In this document: positions 34,263 to 45,700 of the stretch, piece after piece
Position numbering within the stretch: position 1 is the stretch's first letter
Layout: each line of letters starts with the position of its first letter
Assembly: GCF_914767665.1 (NCBI RefSeq)
Contig: NC_059503.1
Coordinates: forward strand, 15,686,001 to 15,750,000
Direction of reading: 5' to 3'
DNA length: 64,000 bases
From: Harmonia axyridis
Lineage: Eukaryota; Arthropoda; Insecta; Coleoptera; Coccinellidae
Notes under the pieces: model-generated
What the model saw: the letters and a program-made list of their open reading frames with translations, nothing else
Told to the model about the DNA's origin: nothing
Database searches by the model: none
Translations under genes and position numbers: made by a program

Positions 34263-35304
34263 CGGGTGTCCCAAGGTGAGTGGCCTATTAGATTATTATG
34301 GAAACTATTGATGGTAAAGATTTCAAATTTTGTGGATAGATATTTGGCCATGTAAGGTACATTTTTAAAATAATTTCACATTTCCAGTGTTGCCGGATGT
34401 ACGACAATTTGGCAACAACTTTGTTATTTTGAATAGGACATCCGGTATTTCTATTTTTTTTATGATACTCCATAAAATATTGAATCTATTCACTCTTACT
34501 TTTCCATCCCTATCTTCGACGGTTTTTGAGTTATTAATTATTTTGCGAAATTTTAGATCAAATTGGCGTATTACGAAAATGACTCTAGTTCGCTCAATAT
34601 TTGAGATTTGAGTCAGAAATTTTGCAAGTCGTTAAATATTGATCTGATTTGTGTCACTGCTTCTGAATTATGGTTGTCAATAATACAGGACGGACCAAAA
34701 AAAATCATCATTTGCCAAGTCACAAAATTGTAGAAAAGTCTGTGTAAGTGAATAGACGAATTGTAGAATGTGTTGAACTGATTCCAAAAATTGAAAAATA
34801 TACTAGGGGTCTAATTTGAAAAAATAGACTTTTTTACAATTTTGTAACTTGGCAATTGATGATTTTTTTTGGTGCGTCCTGTATTATTGACAACCATAAT
34901 TCAAAAGCAGTGACACAGATCAGATCAATATCTAACTACTTGCAAAATTTCTGACTTAAATCTCAAATATTGAGCGAGCTAGAGTCATTTTCGTAATACG
35001 CCAATTTGACCTAAAATTTCGAAAAATAATTAATAACTCAAAAACCGTCAAAAATAGGGATGGAAAAGTAAGAGTGAATAGATTCAATATTTTATGGAAT
35101 ATCATAAAAAAAATAGAAATACCGGATGTCCCATTCAAAATAACAAAGTTGTTGCCAAATTGTCGTACATCCGGCAACACTGGAAATGTAAAATTATTTC
35201 AAAAATGTACCTTACATGGCCAAATATCTATCCACAAAATTTGAAATCTTTACCATCAATAGTTTCCATAATAATTTAATAGGCCACTCACCTTGGGACA
35301 CCCG
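34263..35304. mobile_element. 1.04-kb near-palindromic foldback element
   Basis: The left arm (34263 to about 34742) and right arm (about 34828-35304) are inverted copies of about 480 bp with only scattered mismatches; the loop is about 85 nt. The ends are CGGGTGTCCCAAGGTGAGTG and its inverse, flanked by ATAT on both sides (34259-34262 and 35305-35308), which may be the target duplication. The same protein frames appear mirrored in the two arms (for example MLPDVRQFGNNFVILN at 34387 on + and at 35180 on -), but they are too short to be a transposase. Any transcript through it would fold into a long hairpin. Confidence 0.93.
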
Positions 35305-35308
35305 ATAT

Positions 35309-35811
35309 GTCATCAATTTTTTTTTGCGAATACGAAGAGTTTCAAAATATTGTTTTAATTTTTCATTCGCAAATTGGAAATATCAACTTTCTTCCCTGAA
35401 GATTATTATTTAAGGAAATTATGTGAAAAACCCATATTAGCGGTGATTTTTAAGAAAATTTCTAATTTCGTTTTGAAATGAGCAGCTACGTAGCTCTGTT
35501 TCCTCTTAACTGATTATTCAAAAACTCCCTAATGTTTTCGAAAATTGCTTATTTTCCATTATTCTAGACGTATATGGAAAGTTCGGTATTTATAAATATT
35601 TTTTTACATTGCTTAATTATACATCATAACACTCATCAACATCATATGTGTAAGAAAGATATTAGTGGCAGCAAAATTTTCGAGTGTTATGTTTAATACC
35701 TTGGCAATTTTTCCGAATCTTCTGTTTCAAATTGGCACCATAATTTCAGACATCCTGTATAAAATAGCAGTTCCAAGATTTCTGCACTTGTATTATAAAT
35801 AACTATTATAA
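35309..35811. other. Gene-free AT-rich DNA
   Basis: Nothing supportable. A GACATCCTGTATAAAATAG motif near 35751 may be a lone element end. Confidence 0.45.
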
Positions 35812-35813
35812 TA

Positions 35814-36485
35814 AAGGGTGTTTTTTTTAGAGCTATAGAACTTTAAATTGCAATAAAACAACGATGGATTATTCGATTGACATGAATTTCATTTATCCGC
35901 AAGATAATCTTGTGACATTACATTTTCAATATGATTTCTGGCATATGACCGCCACGGCTAGCTCGGATGTAGTCCAATCTGGACGTCCAATTTTCGATGA
36001 CTTTTTCCAACATTTGTGGCCGTATATCGGCAATAACACGGCGAATGTTGTCTTCCAAATGGTCAAGGGTTTGTGGCTTATCCGCATAGACCAATGACTT
36101 TACATAGCCCATAGCCCCACAGAAAGTAGTCTAGCGGTGTTAAATCACAAGATCTTGGAGGCCAATTCACAGGTCCAAAACGTGAAATTAGGCAGTCACG
36201 AAACGTGTCTTTCAATAAATCGATTGTGGCACGAGCTGTGTGACATGTTGCGCCGTCTTGTTGGAACCACAGCTCTTGGACATAATGGTTGTTCAATTCA
36301 GGAATGAAAAAGTTAGTAATCATGCACTAAAATTGCACTATTTGCAAGCGTTGTTCAGGCGTGAGTCTATTCATGAAGAATTGCCAAACCAAACTGAGAA
36401 TGAATCACTTGACAGCTGTTAAATCGGTTGCCATCTTGAAGAGCAATGCCAACTTAAAGTTATATACCTCGAAAAAAACACCCGT
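35814..36485 (-). mobile_element. Mariner family A, copy 2 (deletion derivative)
   Basis: TA-flanked ends (AAGGGTGTTTTTTTTAGAGC on the left, an inverse ending AAACACCCGT on the right) enclose the C-terminal half of the transposase on the minus strand. FQQDGATCHTARATIDLLKD lies at about 36268-36209 and TPLDYFLWGY at about 36145-36115, and the frame shifts near 36110. After that come KSLVYADKPQTLDHLEDNIR and the C-terminal SRGGHMPEIILKM. The first catalytic Asp and nearly all of the DNA-binding domain are deleted; only the first 15 or so codons remain near 36375. At 672 bp it can move only with help from another copy. Confidence 0.9.
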
Positions 36486-36903
36486 TATATAATTAATTCC
36501 ATATATTCTTCGGTATAAAAAAAACAATGGCGAGTAACCACTTTAACACCACAATAGTAGATGTCAGAAAAATGAAGAAGCAAGGTGCAGTTCCTCCAAA
36601 CAAAAAGGCAATAAAGAAGAACATTTAAAAGCGTTTGTCATACGTTTAAAATAGAACCACCATTTCTCTCTATCAGTAAAAGCTATTGGAACACGAAACG
36701 ACAGTTCGAGAACGAGAAACTGGAACAAGGAAATAAATATATCCACTGTCGCATCTTTTTTATTCTACTTAAGAGCTGCAATATCCTTTACATCGAGAAA
36801 TAGCAGACTAATTGTTTTCATGTCTTGAATTTTAATCTGGATAAGGTATGTCCAAGTAATTTCGATACAGAGGTTGAATTTTGTAAAACAGATAGTATGA
36901 AAA
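36486..36903. other. Short gene-free stretch
   Basis: No gene. The open frame at 36564-36746 (-) is not recognisable. Confidence 0.45.
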
Positions 36904-37296
36904 ATAGTAATTTACGTAACAAGTCCGGGAAATAGGTTTTTTTTGGACGAATAGACAAAATTCCAGGACGAGCGTAAGCGAGTCCTGGAAGTCTGTGAGT
37001 CCAAAAAAACCATTTTCGGGCGTGTTGCGTACAATATTTTTTCGGCAACCATGTAGAATAACACTATCGCTGCTGCTTTCCATATTTTATTGCGATTGCG
37101 ATCAAAAAACATGCAAATTTTTGACAACTAATTTCATATGAACTGTCAGCCGTTATCTCGGTTGCTATGGATTCTATGATTCTTTTCCGGCCTAGTCCGG
37201 GAAGTACGTACTTTCCGGACTAGGCCGGGAAATGCTACTTCCTCAGAGAAAAAGCGTCCGGGAAGTGAGCACTTCCCGGACGGTTGCCGAAAAAGA
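36904..37296. mobile_element. Multi-hairpin element, copy II
   Basis: Near-identical to 15641-16008, but with about 22 extra bases that complete an additional hairpin (arms CCAGGAC/GTCCTGG at 36963-36988). Other stems are GGTTTTTTTTGGAC (about 36932) with its inverse at about 36999-37012, a 42-nt palindrome at 37187-37228 with one mismatch, and a 28-nt hairpin at 37255-37282 with perfect 13-bp arms CGTCCGGGAAGTG. TTTTTCGGCAACC at about 37038 is inverted at about 37282-37294. It has no coding capacity and is less AT-rich than its flanks. The minus frames at 36818-37127 are overlapping readings of the repeat. Confidence 0.8.
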
Positions 37297-38415
37297 AATT
37301 TTTTTCTACTAATTGCTAACAATTTATGTAATCTCGAATAACAATCCTAAGAACAAGTTTTTCCATTTAATTGACGGGTTACAAATTTTCAACGTTTTTC
37401 AATGGCAAACTTCAAATATTTCAAAATATTTAATTCTGATAAAATAACGTCACTTTCCTTGTTTTTTTTTATGTTCTCGTCAAATATCATTCAGGGAAAA
37501 GCTAAATTTCCTCTTGGTTTCTTCGAGTTTTTGCTCTTTGCCTCTTTGGCAATTTAGCTCAAGTTATTTATCAATCGCCTAGATGGCTTTCGATATTTAT
37601 CAAAAAAGTCATTAAAAATTATCCAATTTGGCTTACCCTGTACAAAAAGTACAAGACCCGGAATCATATCCGAAAACACTCAACCATCGAAAGTACGCGC
37701 AGAAGAAATTAGAATGAAATATTATGACATATATGGAGTCGACCTACATCCCACAAAAATAGCAAAAAAAAGTAGAATTTCAGCTGCAAAAGTATATGTG
37801 CAGAAGAACCACAAAAATCGTCTATTATTTACGAGTATAGATACTCAAAGCACCAAACACCCTGTAATGCGATAAAAATGTAGAAATGGGCCAAAGTCTC
37901 CCTTCGAATTCACACCTCCCCAACTTATACAAAAAACACAAAACCCGGATTCATTCCCGTAAACAGAGCCGTGCCAGACATTTTGATGCCCCGGCAAAAT
38001 AAAATTTCGCCGCCCTGATTTGCCTTATTTATCTGAATTTTCTTTGGAGCAGCCTTTGTTATTCCCCTCAGGCATCTTTTCAATTTCATATGAAATCGTA
38101 TTTTTTAACATAAAATCACCTTGTCAAATTTTACGTTTTGTCGAGATTTCATCAAAAAACGACCTGCATTGTTTAAAAGTACGACGCTCTATAAGTCTAT
38201 AGTAAAAAAAAAAAACAACGTAGTTCTTAAAGATGCATTTTAGTACCTAAGTATTTGTATTTTCATTACTAAAGTTGAGAGCGCTTATTCGATTTAAAAA
38301 AAATGACTCCTGGTAATTCTATTATTTTTCTACAAAGAGTGGAATATTCGTTAAGAAAATATTTTTGTGTAAAAAAATATGTCTTGATTTATTAACTGAC
38401 TGTCCCGGCAAAATG
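37297..38415. other. Noncoding DNA with degenerate repeats
   Basis: Around 37652-37710 (AAGACCCGGAATCATATCCG, then AAGTACGCGCAGAAGAA) and 37933-37965 (CAAAACCCGGATTCATTCCC) similar sequence recurs, and a related piece lies at about 39295-39350 (AATGTACACGCAGAAGAA) beyond the hAT element. CCAGACATTTTG at about 37974 is inverted at about 38405-38418, which may mark another short element. No gene. Confidence 0.45.
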
Positions 38416-39285
38416 TCTGGATTCATCAAGCCAAGTAGCTTGTAATTCAACCAACTATACTTGACTTGAAAATCAAGCTCGTGAAAAATTACATACTTGG
38501 GCTTGGCTTGACTTGATTTCAAATATTAATTGCTTGACTTCATGTCAAGTTACTTGATATTACTTGAGCTTGATATGCACGTGTCGCACGGCATATATTT
38601 CTGCAATCTCGGCGTGCGCGCTTAAACTAAATAAAAGGATTCCTAGAGCGCCGATAGACTGAAGCATTCGCCAGTGTGACTTTTTTAGTAGTTTTCTCAT
38701 ATTTCTATGAAATCTATTGGTAGATTTTGGTAGTTTCAGAAATATCTTTCCAGACTTTCCCAAACTTGGCCAAAATGGCCAAGGATTTTTTATCAACGTC
38801 ATCATCTTCAGCTCCTGTTGAAAGACAATTCTCCAGAGCTGCTTTTACAGTTACAAAAACCCGCAAAAGGTTAGGCGACATATCTGTAGGATGCCTCATG
38901 TGTCTTAGATCCCTGATGGAAAATTATGAAATCAAACAAAGCTTGGAGGTTTCTCAATATTAAGAAATTTTAATTTTTTATTTTTTTTCATTTCGTTAGG
39001 ATTTATAGTGATTTAATTTATGTTTATATTTCAAAAAAGTAGAAATAATCGGTTCTTCAATACAATAAGTTCAATAAATAAAACTGTTTTTTGCATGGTT
39101 CCTTCTCATTTCATCATTTTTTATTGTGACACTACACGATGAAACTGCTAAAAATCATGTACTTGATAAATAAATACTTGACTTGACTTGAGATTTAAAA
39201 ACTACTACTTGACTTGAGTTTGACTTGAAATCAAGCCAAACTGAAACCAAGTAGCTTGGAAATCATGCCAAGCCGTGAATCCCTA
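38416..39285 (+). mobile_element. hAT relic, copy 2 (C-terminal transposase)
   Basis: Related to 32664-33375 but in the opposite orientation: the shared terminus is at the right (inverse of TAGGGATTCACGGCTTGGC, ending 39285), and the left end GGATTCATCAAGCCAAGTAG is a partial inverted match. The + strand at 38755-38963 encodes FPNLAKMAKDFLSTSSSSAP, then VERQFSRAAFTVTKTRKRLG, the hAT dimerisation domain. The upstream transposase is gone. Dense TTGACTTGA-type subterminal repeats lie on both sides. Confidence 0.87.
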
Positions 39286-39289
39286 GGTT

Positions 39290-39885
39290 TGCCGGTCCTG
39301 GCACCGGCTTTTCCCATAAACCATCAACCTTCGAATGTACACGCAGAAGAACCGAGAGAAGAACTGTAAGCGCAGCGTGGGAGGCTGGGAGGTGTTTATC
39401 GAAATTAGCGGATCGATAGCGGTTCCGCCAGAACAGAAAGACGTTATCCCGAATCGCGTAGGTCATGGACGCGTACAGGCGTTCCCCTGGTAAAAGGAAG
39501 GCCAGTGGCCGGAGGAACCGTCTATCCTGCTGCACTATAAATAATCGAAATTCGGCCGTCCCGTTCGCCAAGTATAGAGCTTTGGAGATCTGCCAGAGCG
39601 GGAGATGTTCCGGCCCCAGACCGCTCCACTCGATTATACACTTCAAACTTGAAATCTTGTTTTTGACGCCCACGCGACCTGACCTTGGGTTTTATGGACG
39701 CTATCTGTCCCAATATCGCGAAAAATCTGGATGTTGCTGCAGGTTGTCGCACCTCGAAGTGTCGTTCCTGCAGGGATCAACATATGGTTGCTGCGAGAAG
39801 TCTGGAGCTTTCCCAGCGCTTATTTATTATCTACTGATCTACTCCATGCCACTACGTCGATGCCCAGTTCAAAACTAAATTAGAG
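39290..39885. other. GC-rich island with overlapping open frames
   Basis: This roughly 600-bp block is clearly less AT-rich than everything near it. It has long open frames on both strands: 136 codons at 39263-39673 (-), 137 codons at 39465-39878 (+) and 76 codons at 39522-39752 (-). None shows a family I recognise. The + frame is Arg/Cys-rich and the - frame Leu-rich, as expected when one strand mirrors the other. It could be an old exon, part of a GC-rich transposon or a regulatory island. It sits between a hAT relic and a mariner relic. Confidence 0.35.
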
Positions 39886-39899
39886 ATATTTCCTTTACA

Positions 39900-40905
39900 A
39901 ATCACGCATTTTCATGTGGTTCACAAGCAAACAAACGCCGTTCTACATATCTCGGCTTCAACTCGTTCGGCTCCCAATTTCCTTGTTTCTGAATCATTCA
40001 GGTGTTTTGAAATGGCTTGTTGCGTCACTCCTAATGATCCTGCTAGTTCTTGTTGCGTCTGACACGAGTCTTGATCAAGTAATGCCTCCAATTCTGCATC
40101 TTCGAAAACCTTCTCTCTTCCACCGCGAACGCATTAATTGCGTTCGATAACGATCGCCTGTGACTGTTTCAGTCGGTTTCAATAACTCATACTACACTAC
40201 GCCGAGCTGGTCCTACCAAATACTGAGCATGTCTATTCGGTTTGACCGTTGACGTGGAAGCATGGCCACGATATACCCATGATTTTCTACTCTTGATATT
40301 ATAGTAATGAACCCATTTTTCGTCTCCAGTCACAATACGATGCAGAGATCCTTTCCTTTTTTGCCTTGCAAGTAGTTGTTCAAAGTCAAAAGAACGCCGT
40401 TCAACATCTCTCGGCTTCAACTCGTATGGCACCCAATTTCCTTGTTCCTGAATCACTCCCATGCCTTTCAGGTGTTTTGAAATGGCTTGATGCGTCACTC
40501 CTAATGATCCTGCTAGTTCTTGTTGCGTCTGACACTACTCTTGATGGAGTAATGCCTCCAATTCTGCATCTTCGAAAACCTTCACTCTTCCACCGCCATG
40601 CTGGGCGGCGACCTGAAAATCACCGTTTTTGAAGCGTTGAAACCAATCTTGGCACGTTCTTTCACTGATAGCTGCCTCACCATAGGTATTTGAGAGCATT
40701 CGATAAGCCTCAGCCGCAGATTTCTTCATATTGAAGCAGAAAATTAAAACCTCCCGCAAATGACGAGAATTTGGCTAGTAAGCTGACATGTTCAATTGAG
40801 AATAACTTTATGATGCACACAAATCGACTTATATTTCGAAGGCGTTATTTTAACAAATACATAAGCTTATTGAATGACATCTACGATCTATTTATTTCGA
40901 ATACC
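39900..40905 (-). mobile_element. Rearranged DD34D mariner relic
   Basis: On the minus strand the HTH region reads FCFNMKKSAAEAYRMLSNTY, then AAISERTCQDWFQRFKNGDF (40759-40610). The linker follows (QGNWVPYELKPRDVERRSF, about 40450-40390), then the first catalytic Asp in RIVTGDEKWVHYYN (about 40350-40305), with a further 50 residues or so to about 40190. Beyond that, 39914-40125 repeats the HTH-linker part (HGGGR to ELKPRDVERR) instead of continuing to the catalytic core. This is a duplication or a fusion of two copies. The second and third Asp are absent. The DNA upstream of the start (40760-40905) matches the same region of the copy at 55.5 kb. Confidence 0.85.
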
Positions 40906-41128
40906 ACTAACCGTTACACCCATCTATATTTCTGTGGCGAAAGAGATGAAGTTGAGATTTTGAATAACAGCCTCAAATCCATATGAAATTAAAAAAGAAT
41001 AATGGCAAAGAAATACCCGCTATTTCAGTGAATAATAGATATCTGATCGGATTGAGATATTGTGTGTATATGAATGATATAAATCGAAACAAATATTGGA
41101 TTTATTATAACAAAATTTGCACAAAATA
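40906..41128. other. Short spacer between two mariners
   Basis: AT-rich, no feature seen. Confidence 0.4.
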
Positions 41129-42032
41129 ACGGGTGTTTTTTTTTCGAGGTATATAACTTTAAGTTGTTCAAGATGGCGACCGATTTAACAGCTGTTAAGT
41201 GATTTATTCTCAGTTTGGTTTGGCAGTTCATCATGAATAGACTCACGCCTGAACATCGCTTGCAAATAGTGCAATTTCATTTCGAAAATAATGGTTTTGT
41301 GCGGAATACGTATCACGCACTACGTCCATTAGCGATGAAGCGCACTTCTGGTTGAATGGTTACGTCAACAAACAAAACTGCCGCATTTGGAGTGAAGATA
41401 ATCCTCAAGTGTATGTCGAAACACCGTTACATCCAGAAAAACTGACTGTTTGGTGCGCTTTATGGGCTGGTACTTCTTCAAAAACGATGATGGCCAGAAC
41501 GTTATAGTCAATGGTGATCAGTATAGAGCCATGATTACTAACTTTTTCATTCCTGAATTGAACAACCATGATGTCCAGGAGCTGTGGTTTCAACAAGACG
41601 GCGCAACATGTCACACAGCTCGTGCCACAATCGATTTATTGATAGACACTTTTGGTGACCGCCTAATTTCACGTTTTGGACCTGTGAATTGGCCTCCAAG
41701 ATCTAATGATTTAACACCGCTAGACTACTTTCTGTGGGGCTATGTAAAGTCATTGGTCTATGCGGATAAGCCACAAACCCTTGACCATTTGGAAGACATC
41801 ATTCGCCGTGTTATTGCCGATATACGGCCACAAATGTTGAAAAAAGTCATCGAAAATTGGACGTCCAGATTGGACTACATCCGAGCCAGCCGTGGCGGTC
41901 GTATGCCAGAAATCATATTTAAAATGTAATGCCACAAGATTATCTTGCGGATAAATAAAATTCGTATCAATCGAATAATCCATCGTTGTTTGATTGCAAT
42001 TTAAAGTTCTATAGCTCTAAAAAAACACCCTT
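41129..42032 (+). mobile_element. Mariner family A, copy 3 (deletion derivative)
   Basis: TA-flanked, with ends ACGGGTGTTTTTTTTTCGAG and an inverse ending AAACACCCTT. It keeps the start (MNRLTPEHRLQIVQFHFENN at 41234), then jumps at about 41333 to the DEAHFWLNGYVNKQNCRIWS region. An open 159-codon frame at 41450-41929 encodes the second Asp (WFQQDGATCHTARATIDLLI) and third Asp (LTPLDYFLWGY) with 41 residues between them, plus the intact C-terminus (RASRGGRMPEIIFKM). The linker between HTH and the first Asp is deleted. It is the least decayed copy of the C-terminal half and the reference for the nested LINE in copy 1. Confidence 0.92.
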
Positions 42033-42565
42033 TAGTTGGGAAAAATATGAAGAAAATACAAACCATTGTCTAAAATTTGAAGTTCTTTGTTGATTCCCCG
42101 TGTCTCTATCATGTTAGCTAACATCCAAAGTGGATAGGCACCAAGGCCATCAAGAGAAGAAGAATTTCGTTCTTCTATTAGAAGTGGAACATTGTCTACC
42201 ACACCCTAAATATTTTGAACTACAATGTCAACTTAACGTCAGACGCAGACGTCATATCGATTGTTGATAAGTGAATAGTAACTGATTTGATTGTGTGGGT
42301 GATACCTATTATTCAATTTAGTGTAATTTAATTCAAAGGAATTAGGGTCAGTGCTTGTTTATCGCATTTTGGAAGAGTGGAGGACCAAAGCTCTCTATCA
42401 TACATTAATTTTGAGGTATTATTTGAACATTATTAGCAAGAAATCCTAAAAGTATTTAGAAAAATAAAATGATACGCTTTCCGGGAAAGATTTCACGATA
42501 TTACATTTCTCATTCATTTTAATTAATTATTCTTATTGACTACAAGCCCTGTCTTTTCCTTTCAG
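42033..42565 (+). promoter_or_regulatory. Possible tmod 5' flank or upstream intron
   Basis: The 530 bp before the first recognised tmod exon hold no open frame. A CATATCGATTG at about 42253 resembles the insect DREF-type TATCGAT motif, and TCAGTGCTTG at about 42350 could serve as an initiator, but neither is decisive. A strong acceptor (TTTTCCTTTCAG) precedes the exon at 42566, so real 5' UTR exons and promoters may lie farther upstream, even beyond the mariner. Confidence 0.2.
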
Positions 42566-42718
42566 ACGTCTTCAACAACCAAAACAACCACTATGACAAC
42601 ACCTGCCAAGTTATATGGTAAGGATTTAAGTGAATATGAAGAAATTGATGTAGATGACCTTCTCAATAAGTTAACTGCAGAAGAAATAAACATTTTGGCC
42701 AAAGAAGTTGACCCTGAC
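42566..42718 (+). CDS. tmod: tmod exon 1 (first recognised)
   Basis: A polypyrimidine acceptor (TCTTTTCCTTTCAG) means that an upstream exon exists. Sense codons TSSTTKTTT precede the Met at 42593, so either that Met or one in an upstream exon starts translation; the Met-Thr-Thr-Pro-Ala-Lys start looks like the normal insect one. The exon ends in VDPD before GTAAGT. It encodes the amphipathic tropomyosin-binding helix (VDDLLNKLTAEEINILAKEV). Confidence 0.9.
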
Positions 42719-45700
42719 GTAAGTATTATGAAATGTATTATTGTAGAGGTTATGTTATAATAGTAAGACCCCTCCCGTAATCTACGAAGAGAGTCTAAAT
42801 GCAATTCATATTTCCTTATGTGCAAAATTGAATATTTTATCTAGGTCATTAGAAAAAGTAACTGATAAGAGATAATGTAAAATGTACGTTAGCAAACATT
42901 TCCAATGTATATGTTTCAATTTGTTTCCTATGTGTTATATATCATATCATGTATAAAATACTTCCTGGATACCCATTTAAACAAGTCTATTCAAAAGTGA
43001 GTACATTAACCTCAGTCCAAACCACTTTTTATTTGACTCTGAAATATTGGCAATCGGCCTGATGTAAACATTGCTAAGGATAAATGTTAAATCCCTCCTC
43101 AGATATTAGTTCTATTATAGCGTGAATGATAGCAAGCAGACACTTTTAAATATAAACCTTAGAATTATGGTATGTATTCATGAGAATTGATTAGTTTGAA
43201 AATTTGAGTATTATGTTGATAGCAATGTGTAATTATATCTGATAAGACAAGAAGCGGGTTTCTGGTTTATATTAATGCATACGTTAAATTTCCCCTAGTA
43301 TTTGAAATATTATATGTGAAAGTTTTGGATTGTAATTGATGAAGGGTTATGAAAATATAAAAATTTAATGATTTCTTTCAGGATTCCTTTTTGCCTCCTT
43401 CACAAAGATGTAGTTATGATTGTGAAAAAGATCCCACAGGTCCTTTGAATAGGAAACAATTGATTGAGCATATAAATAAACAGGCTATTGAAACTCCTGA
43501 TAAACCTGAACTCAAACCTTATGTGCCAGGAGTTGTAAGGGGGAAGAAAGTATGTTAAGCATGTTTTATTATTATTATTTTACTATTTCCTAAACATTAC
43601 TTCAATAATCTAGTTACTATCATTATTGATGCTCTTTTATTAAATTCACAAAAGAACTTGTGCAAGTTCATATAGGAACCTCTGTACATAATATGAAATT
43701 GTAAATTATTGGCTTCCTCTTCCTACTTGCTTGAAAGGCTCGTTTAATTTTAGTGGATACCACCTCCTCAACCAATGAAAGAACAAGAAGCTGATGAACA
43801 AATCGCCATTGATTTAGGAGATGAATATGAACAAGCTCTCTCAAGTGCCTCACAAGATGAAATTATTGATTTGGCCGGTAAGTCCATTTTTGACCTTATT
43901 CTCCATGTGTAAAAAATTTAATTTTTTTCTATTTCCTTGCAGCCATCCTTGGTTTCCATTCGATGATGAATCAAGATCAGTATCATGCATCTTTGTTGAA
44001 CAAGGGGCAACCAGTTGGTTTGGGTTGGGATGGTATTACCAAAGCCACAAAACAAAAAATATTCCCAATGGAACCTCCAAATCCAAATGACCCTGATGAG
44101 ACAATACAGAAGGTAGAAGATGATGAACCAAAATACATTGATCTCAATTGGAACAACATTAAGGTGAGTTTTCAGGATAATATTGTCTATTCAATTATCG
44201 CTGATTCTCAAAATTGAACTAAACTGTTATAAGTCGAATGGAAATGATTGATAGGTCATTTTTCAAGAAGTTCATTCTTCAAGCAATTTATGAACCAAAG
44301 TGCTACTACAAAAATATTAAAAAAATTCTATAGTTTCTTTTAATGATCAAAATCTGAATATTTTCAAAACTATTAACTAATCTTGATATTGAGCTGTTCT
44401 CCATGAAAAAGTTAATTCTCTACTCACGAACTTTATTGAATATATGGTTATTTTCACAATCACAAATTATTTTTTCAGAACATATCAAATGAGAAATTTG
44501 ATAAGCTCTTTGGTGCTTTGGAAAAGAATACCCATTTGGAAACATTGTCTTTAGCTAATACTGGAATGACTGACAGGGAAGCAGAGAAGTTAGCTGAATT
44601 GTTGGAGAAAAATGACACAATTAGAGTAGTTAATGTAGAAACTAACCTCATTTCACCAAGTGGTATTGTTAGGCTCATAAAATCATTATTGAAGTTGAAA
44701 AGTGTTGAAGAATTCAGAGCCTCAAATCAGGTAAGCAGTCATTTCATAGATTGAATTTAGAGATAATGAATTGCTAGTCATTTGTATGGTAATATAAAAA
44801 AAAAATTCCTTAAAGTTACCAAAAATTCCCTAACAATTATGGAACTGAATTTATTTATATTCTTGTGAATTGTTTTAAGCAGTTGTAGATGTAATTTCTC
44901 TTTCAACAGAGGTCACAAGTTCTCGGCAACAAGATAGAAATGGAAATCACACAGCTCATTGAGAAGAACCCCACCTTACTTAGGTTGGGTTTGCATTTAG
45001 AATATAATGATGCCCGCCATCGTATCGCAACACATTTACAACGCAATATCGACACAAGTGAGTAGTTACAAATGATCATATTTCTATAGGATATTTTTCA
45101 AATAAGGTTCGACAACTGTATCAACTGGTGAAGATATAGTACAGTTCAAGAGTGCTCAAGATGATTTTTTAAACAGTTCACACCACATATTTTTTTTATC
45201 ATATCATTTTTGTTTATTTTGGTTATTTTTCTTCCACCAAAACAAAGTTTTATTTTTTTGCTCTGCATTTATTTTTGCTTATTTTGCTCTTTTCAGTTCT
45301 AATTGGCCATCATTCCTTTTTTATTTTATACACAGTCTTATGAACATTGTCTAACAGTGCAGTATTTTGATGCTGTTGCTTTGAATTCTTGACAATTTCC
45401 TCTGTTTATTGAAGTTTTTGTTTTTCGTTCAGTTGAGTTCATGTATTTACATATGGGCTACTGCAGAGGTTATTGTTATGAACTTGTTTATGATTTTTGG
45501 GAAATTGCAAATGTTGAAATATGAAATTGATGGTCCAACTTCACTTTGAAATAGATTTTGATACATATTTTATAGATCGTCGAATGGTTAAAGCTAATTA
45601 TCAAATAACAATTGATTCAACTGGGAAGGCAATTAAAATTGCGCAGACAGCGTAGTACGACACTATGTTGTGAGTACCTGTGACTTGTCTCTCTGTGTTT

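Noticed and set aside
34387..35180. Mirrored frames starting MLPDVRQFGNNFVILN as paralogous genes
   Set aside because: They lie at the same place in the two arms of one foldback element, and opposite-strand frames are equally open.
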